Origin: an uncultured Collinsella sp.
GTDB lineage: Bacteria > Actinomycetota > Coriobacteriia > Coriobacteriales > Coriobacteriaceae
DNA: 7,463 bases
Reading direction: 5' to 3'
NCBI GenBank assembly: GCA_900547835.1
Contig: URIJ01000104.1
Location: 1 to 7,463, forward strand
The notes under the pieces are model-generated. The model saw only the letters and a list, made by a program, of their open reading frames with translations, searched no databases and was not told where the DNA came from. Of this stretch, positions 5,003 through 7,463 are shown piece after piece (within the stretch, counting starts at the first letter, position 1; the number at the start of each line of letters is the position of its first letter). A program made the translations under genes and the position numbers.

Positions 5003-6136
5003 ATGAGCACTTCGATTCAACCGAACGCGCCGTTTCGCGCCGATATCGTCGGCAGCTTTCTTCGTCCGCAGGCTGTAAAGGATGCCCGTGCCGCCTATGT
5101 CGCGGGTAAACTTGACGCTTCCGGCCTTAAGGCCGTCGAGGACGATGCTATTCGCGATTTGGTGGCAAAGCAGAAGGCCGCCGGCCTGCAGGTCATCACC
5201 GATGGCGAGTTTCGCCGCAGCTACTGGCACCTCGATTTTATGTGGGGGCTGAACGGCGTCGAGCGTCGCACCTCGCGTACGGGATATATGTTCCACGACG
5301 AGGAGACCACGGCCGATACCGCCGTGGTGACTGGCTCCATCAGCGGCGAGAACCACCCCTTCGTCGAGCACTTTAAGTTTGTCAAGGCACTTGAGGGCGA
5401 GGACCACGTTGCACGCCAGACCATCCCGGCGCCTATCCAGACGTTCTCTGAGGTCACGCTCGACCGCTGCGATGGCCAGCAGGAGAGCCTGCGCGCTGTC
5501 TATAAGACCGATGAGGAACTTGCCGACGCCATCGCAGCCGCTTATCGTACGGTGATCGCCGACCTGTACGCTGCAGGCTGCCGCAACATCCAGTTTGATG
5601 ACTGCACCTGGGGCATCTATTGCGATACCGACTTTGTGTCCAAGACCGGCATGAGCCCGGTTGATCTGCAAAAGGTGAGTGAGCTGGGCGTGGCGCTCAA
5701 CAACGCCGCTATCGAGGGCAAGCCCGACGACCTGGTCATTAACACGCATGTGTGCCGCGGTAACTACCACTCTACCTATGCCTTCGAGGGTGGCTATGAC
5801 CCCATCGCGCCATACCTGTTCGCAAACGAGGATGTTGACGCATTTTACCTGGAGTTCGATACGCCGCGCGCCGGCGGTTTTGAGCCGTTGAGGTACGTTG
5901 CCCCTGGCAAGAAGGTCGTGTTGGGCCTGGTGACCACCAAGGCCGCTGAGCTTGAGGACGAGGATGCCATCGTCGAGCGTATTCACGAGGCTGCAAAGTA
6001 TGTTCCGCTCGAGAACCTGTATCTGTCTCCGCAGTGCGGCTTTGCCAGCTGCGAGATTGGCAACAAGCTGACCGAGGACGAGCAATGGGCAAAGATCGCG
6101 CTGGTCAAGCGTATTGCCGAGCGCGTTTGGAAATAG
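5003..6136 (+). CDS. MetE C-terminal-domain-type methyltransferase (YxjG/YxjH-like)
   Basis: This 377-residue protein corresponds to the catalytic C-terminal barrel of cobalamin-independent methionine synthase, without the N-terminal duplicate domain of full MetE (about 750 residues). Its length and sequence fit the stand-alone YxjG/YxjH type: RADIVGSFLRP (12-22), VITDGEFRRSYWHLDFMWGL (64-83), NIQFDDCTWG (195-204), NTHVCRGNYHS (247-257). The zinc ligands of MetE are all present: His249 and Cys251 (HVC), Glu284 (FYLEFD) and Cys345 (SPQCGFAS). It is therefore probably an active zinc methyltransferase acting on homocysteine or a related thiol. The methyl donor (methyltetrahydrofolate or another) is not readable. 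The ATG at 5003 has AAAGGGAG about 6 nt upstream; the upstream ATG at 4985 lacks such a site. It follows the LysR regulator in the same direction, with its own regulatory region. Confidence 0.9.
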   Translation: MSTSIQPNAPFRADIVGSFLRPQAVKDARAAYVAGKLDASGLKAVEDDAIRDLVAKQKAAGLQVITDGEFRRSYWHLDFMWGLNGVERRTSRTGYMFHDEETTADTAVVTGSISGENHPFVEHFKFVKALEGEDHVARQTIPAPIQTFSEVTLDRCDGQQESLRAVYKTDEELADAIAAAYRTVIADLYAAGCRNIQFDDCTWGIYCDTDFVSKTGMSPVDLQKVSELGVALNNAAIEGKPDDLVINTHVCRGNYHSTYAFEGGYDPIAPYLFANEDVDAFYLEFDTPRAGGFEPLRYVAPGKKVVLGLVTTKAAELEDEDAIVERIHEAAKYVPLENLYLSPQCGFASCEIGNKLTEDEQWAKIALVKRIAERVWK

Positions 6137-6183
6137 CGGTAACGTTCGCAGGTGACGGCGCGTGCGAGACATGGCGCATCGCG

Positions 6184-6189
6184 TACAAT
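6184..6189 (+). promoter_or_regulatory. Candidate -10 box of the uracil permease gene
   Basis: TACAAT matches consensus at five of six positions in the 123-bp gap between the methyltransferase stop and the permease start, giving a leader of roughly 65 nt. No convincing -35 hexamer, terminator or PyrR-type attenuator is visible in this gap. Confidence 0.3.
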
Positions 6190-6259
6190 GGTTCGGATCG
6201 TATCGTTCGGGCAGGTAATCCGCTATGCTCGAGCGCCCTTCCATTTTGAAAGGACTCTC

Positions 6260-7463
6260 ATGTCCCAGTCCTCGACGCCCGCCGCCAGCGATGCCATCTA
6301 CGACGCATCGTCGCTCGGCCGCCCGCGCATGTTTTTGCTCGGTCTGCAGCACCTGTTTGCCATGTTTGGCGCCACCGTGCTGGTGCCCGTGCTCACCGGT
6401 CTCTCGGTTTCGGCAACGCTTTTGTTTGCCGGCTTGGGCACGCTGCTGTTCCACTTCCTGTCGCGCGGTAAGGTGCCGGCATTTTTGGGCTCATCGTTTG
6501 CCTTTATTGCCGGTTATGCCGCAATCGCGCCCAACGGCGAGACCGAGCTTTTGCCCTACGCTTGTCTGGGCGTTGCTTGCGCCGGCCTGCTTTATCCGGT
6601 GCTTGCGGCGCTCTTCCGCGCCTTTGGCGCCAAGCGTGTCATGCGTTTCTTCCCGCCGGTGGTGACTGGCCCCATCGTCATTTCGATCGGTCTGATCCTG
6701 GCGAGCTCCGCTATTGCTAACTGCCAGACCAACTGGCTTGTGGCTGTCATTGGCGTTGCCGTTATCGTCATCTGCAACATCTGGGGCCGTGGCATGGTCA
6801 AGATCGTGCCGATTTTGCTGGGCGTTGTGGTGAGCTATGCCGTTGCGGCTGCGCTCGGCGAGGTTGATTTCTCGGGCGTTGCCGCCGCTCCGTGGGTCGG
6901 TCTGCCCATCGTGTGGGACAACACCGTGTTTGCACTCTTTGGGCCGCAGTTCGATAACGGTCTTGCCACGACGGCCATCATCACCATCATGCCGCTGGCC
7001 TTCGCGACCATGATCGAGCATATCGGCGATATCTCTGCTATCGGTTCGACTTGCGAGCGCAACTACATTGCCGATCCCGGTCTGCATCGCACGCTGCTCG
7101 GCGACGGCCTTGCCACGATTCTGGCTTCGCTCTTTGGCGCTCCGGCCAACACTACGTATGGCGAGAACACCGGCGTGCTCGCCCTGACGCGCGTGTTCGA
7201 CCCGCGCGTAATTCGAATTGCCGCGTGTTGCGCCATCGTGCTTTCGTTCTGCCCCAAGTTCGCCGCGGTCATCGCCGCCATGCCGGCATGCGTTATCGGC
7301 GGTGTGTCGCTCGTGCTCTACGGCATGATCAGCGCTGTGGGCGTCCGCAACCTCATCGAGAACCAGGTCGATTTCCAGAACAACCGCAACGTGCTGGTTG
7401 CCGCGCTGGTGCTCGTGCTTTCGCTCGGCATCGCGTACAGCACCGCCGGCGCCATCGTGTTGG
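6260..7463 (+). CDS. uraA: Uracil permease, NCS2 family (3' end outside window)
   Basis: The frame runs from ATG 6260 to the window end (401 full codons) without a stop; AAAGGA lies about 6 nt before the start. The product is a polytopic inner-membrane transporter of the nucleobase-ascorbate (NCS2/UraA) family, expected to import uracil with protons. It shares long identities with E. coli UraA: LQHLFAMFGATVLVPVL (29-45), KVPAFLGSSFAFI (71-83), ADPGLHR (271-277), ANTTYGENTGV (296-306) and GGVSLVLYGMI (347-357). The uracil-binding glutamates of UraA (Glu241 and Glu290) correspond to Glu253 in MIEHIGD and Glu302 in TYGEN. Many hydrophobic segments are seen and there is no cleaved signal peptide. 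About the last 30-50 residues are missing. Whether it is specific for uracil rather than xanthine is inferred from closeness to UraA. It may be transcribed alone or by read-through from the methyltransferase gene. The name pyrP is an alternative. Confidence 0.92.
   Translation, partial: MSQSSTPAASDAIYDASSLGRPRMFLLGLQHLFAMFGATVLVPVLTGLSVSATLLFAGLGTLLFHFLSRGKVPAFLGSSFAFIAGYAAIAPNGETELLPYACLGVACAGLLYPVLAALFRAFGAKRVMRFFPPVVTGPIVISIGLILASSAIANCQTNWLVAVIGVAVIVICNIWGRGMVKIVPILLGVVVSYAVAAALGEVDFSGVAAAPWVGLPIVWDNTVFALFGPQFDNGLATTAIITIMPLAFATMIEHIGDISAIGSTCERNYIADPGLHRTLLGDGLATILASLFGAPANTTYGENTGVLALTRVFDPRVIRIAACCAIVLSFCPKFAAVIAAMPACVIGGVSLVLYGMISAVGVRNLIENQVDFQNNRNVLVAALVLVLSLGIAYSTAGAIVL

Noticed and set aside
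6137..6259. A possible PyrR attenuator or riboswitch in the leader of the uracil permease gene.
   Set aside because: I see no terminator stem with a T-run and nothing resembling the PyrR binding loop; only short chance dyads are present.
4958..6454. A 498-codon open frame on the minus strand opposite the MetE-like gene.
   Set aside because: It is the antisense shadow of a well-supported gene and crosses into the permease gene; it shows no recognisable domain.

Overview
The window suggests a high-GC actinobacterium of the class Coriobacteriia, most likely Collinsella or a close relative. This rests on the overall GC-rich codon use, the look of the proteins and the strong Shine-Dalgarno sites. 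No rRNA or marker gene is present, so the assignment is an inference. Most of the window is ordinary chromosomal metabolism. I see no CRISPR array, tRNA, rRNA, transposase gene or phage gene.

Layout. (1) Positions 1-717, plus strand: the C-terminal part of a patatin-like phospholipase of the YjjU type. (2) A 14-bp perfect hairpin at 740-785 lies between this gene and the convergent thiamine operon and probably ends transcription from both sides. (3) Positions 830-2706, minus strand: a compact thiamine salvage operon, thiM, then a small MTH1187/YkoF-type thiamine-binding protein, then thiE. The genes are translationally coupled, with a 3-nt gap and a 4-nt overlap. Its leader holds a TPP riboswitch (about 2771-2862) followed by an intrinsic terminator (2729-2759), so the operon should be switched off at the level of transcription when thiamine pyrophosphate is plentiful. 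(4) Positions 2886-2994: a divergent promoter region dominated by two inverted copies of a 35-bp element, each copy itself a palindrome, with a candidate -10 box 3-4 bp outside each outer end. (5) Positions 3032-4847, plus strand: a Cof-type HAD phosphatase and a LysR-type regulator, probably co-transcribed. (6) Positions 4848-5002: an intergenic region with a clean LysR-type dyad and a perfect 14-bp palindrome. (7) Positions 5003-6136: a short MetE-type (YxjG/YxjH-like) methyltransferase with all four zinc ligands. (8) Position 6260 to the window end: a uracil permease of the NCS2 family, cut by the window edge.

How the parts fit. The thi genes salvage the thiazole moiety (ThiM) and join it to the pyrimidine (ThiE), with a small ligand-binding protein between them. 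No thiC, thiD or thiG is in the window. The LysR protein resembles the streptococcal/lactococcal sulfur-amino-acid regulators (CmbR/MtaR/FhuR type), and the next gene downstream is a homocysteine-methyltransferase-like enzyme, so the two plausibly form a local regulator-target pair acting through the dyad at 4894-4916. The HAD phosphatase faces the thi operon across the repeat-rich divergent region, and a thiamine-related role is possible but unproven. The most unusual feature is the nested inverted-repeat element at 2890-2991.
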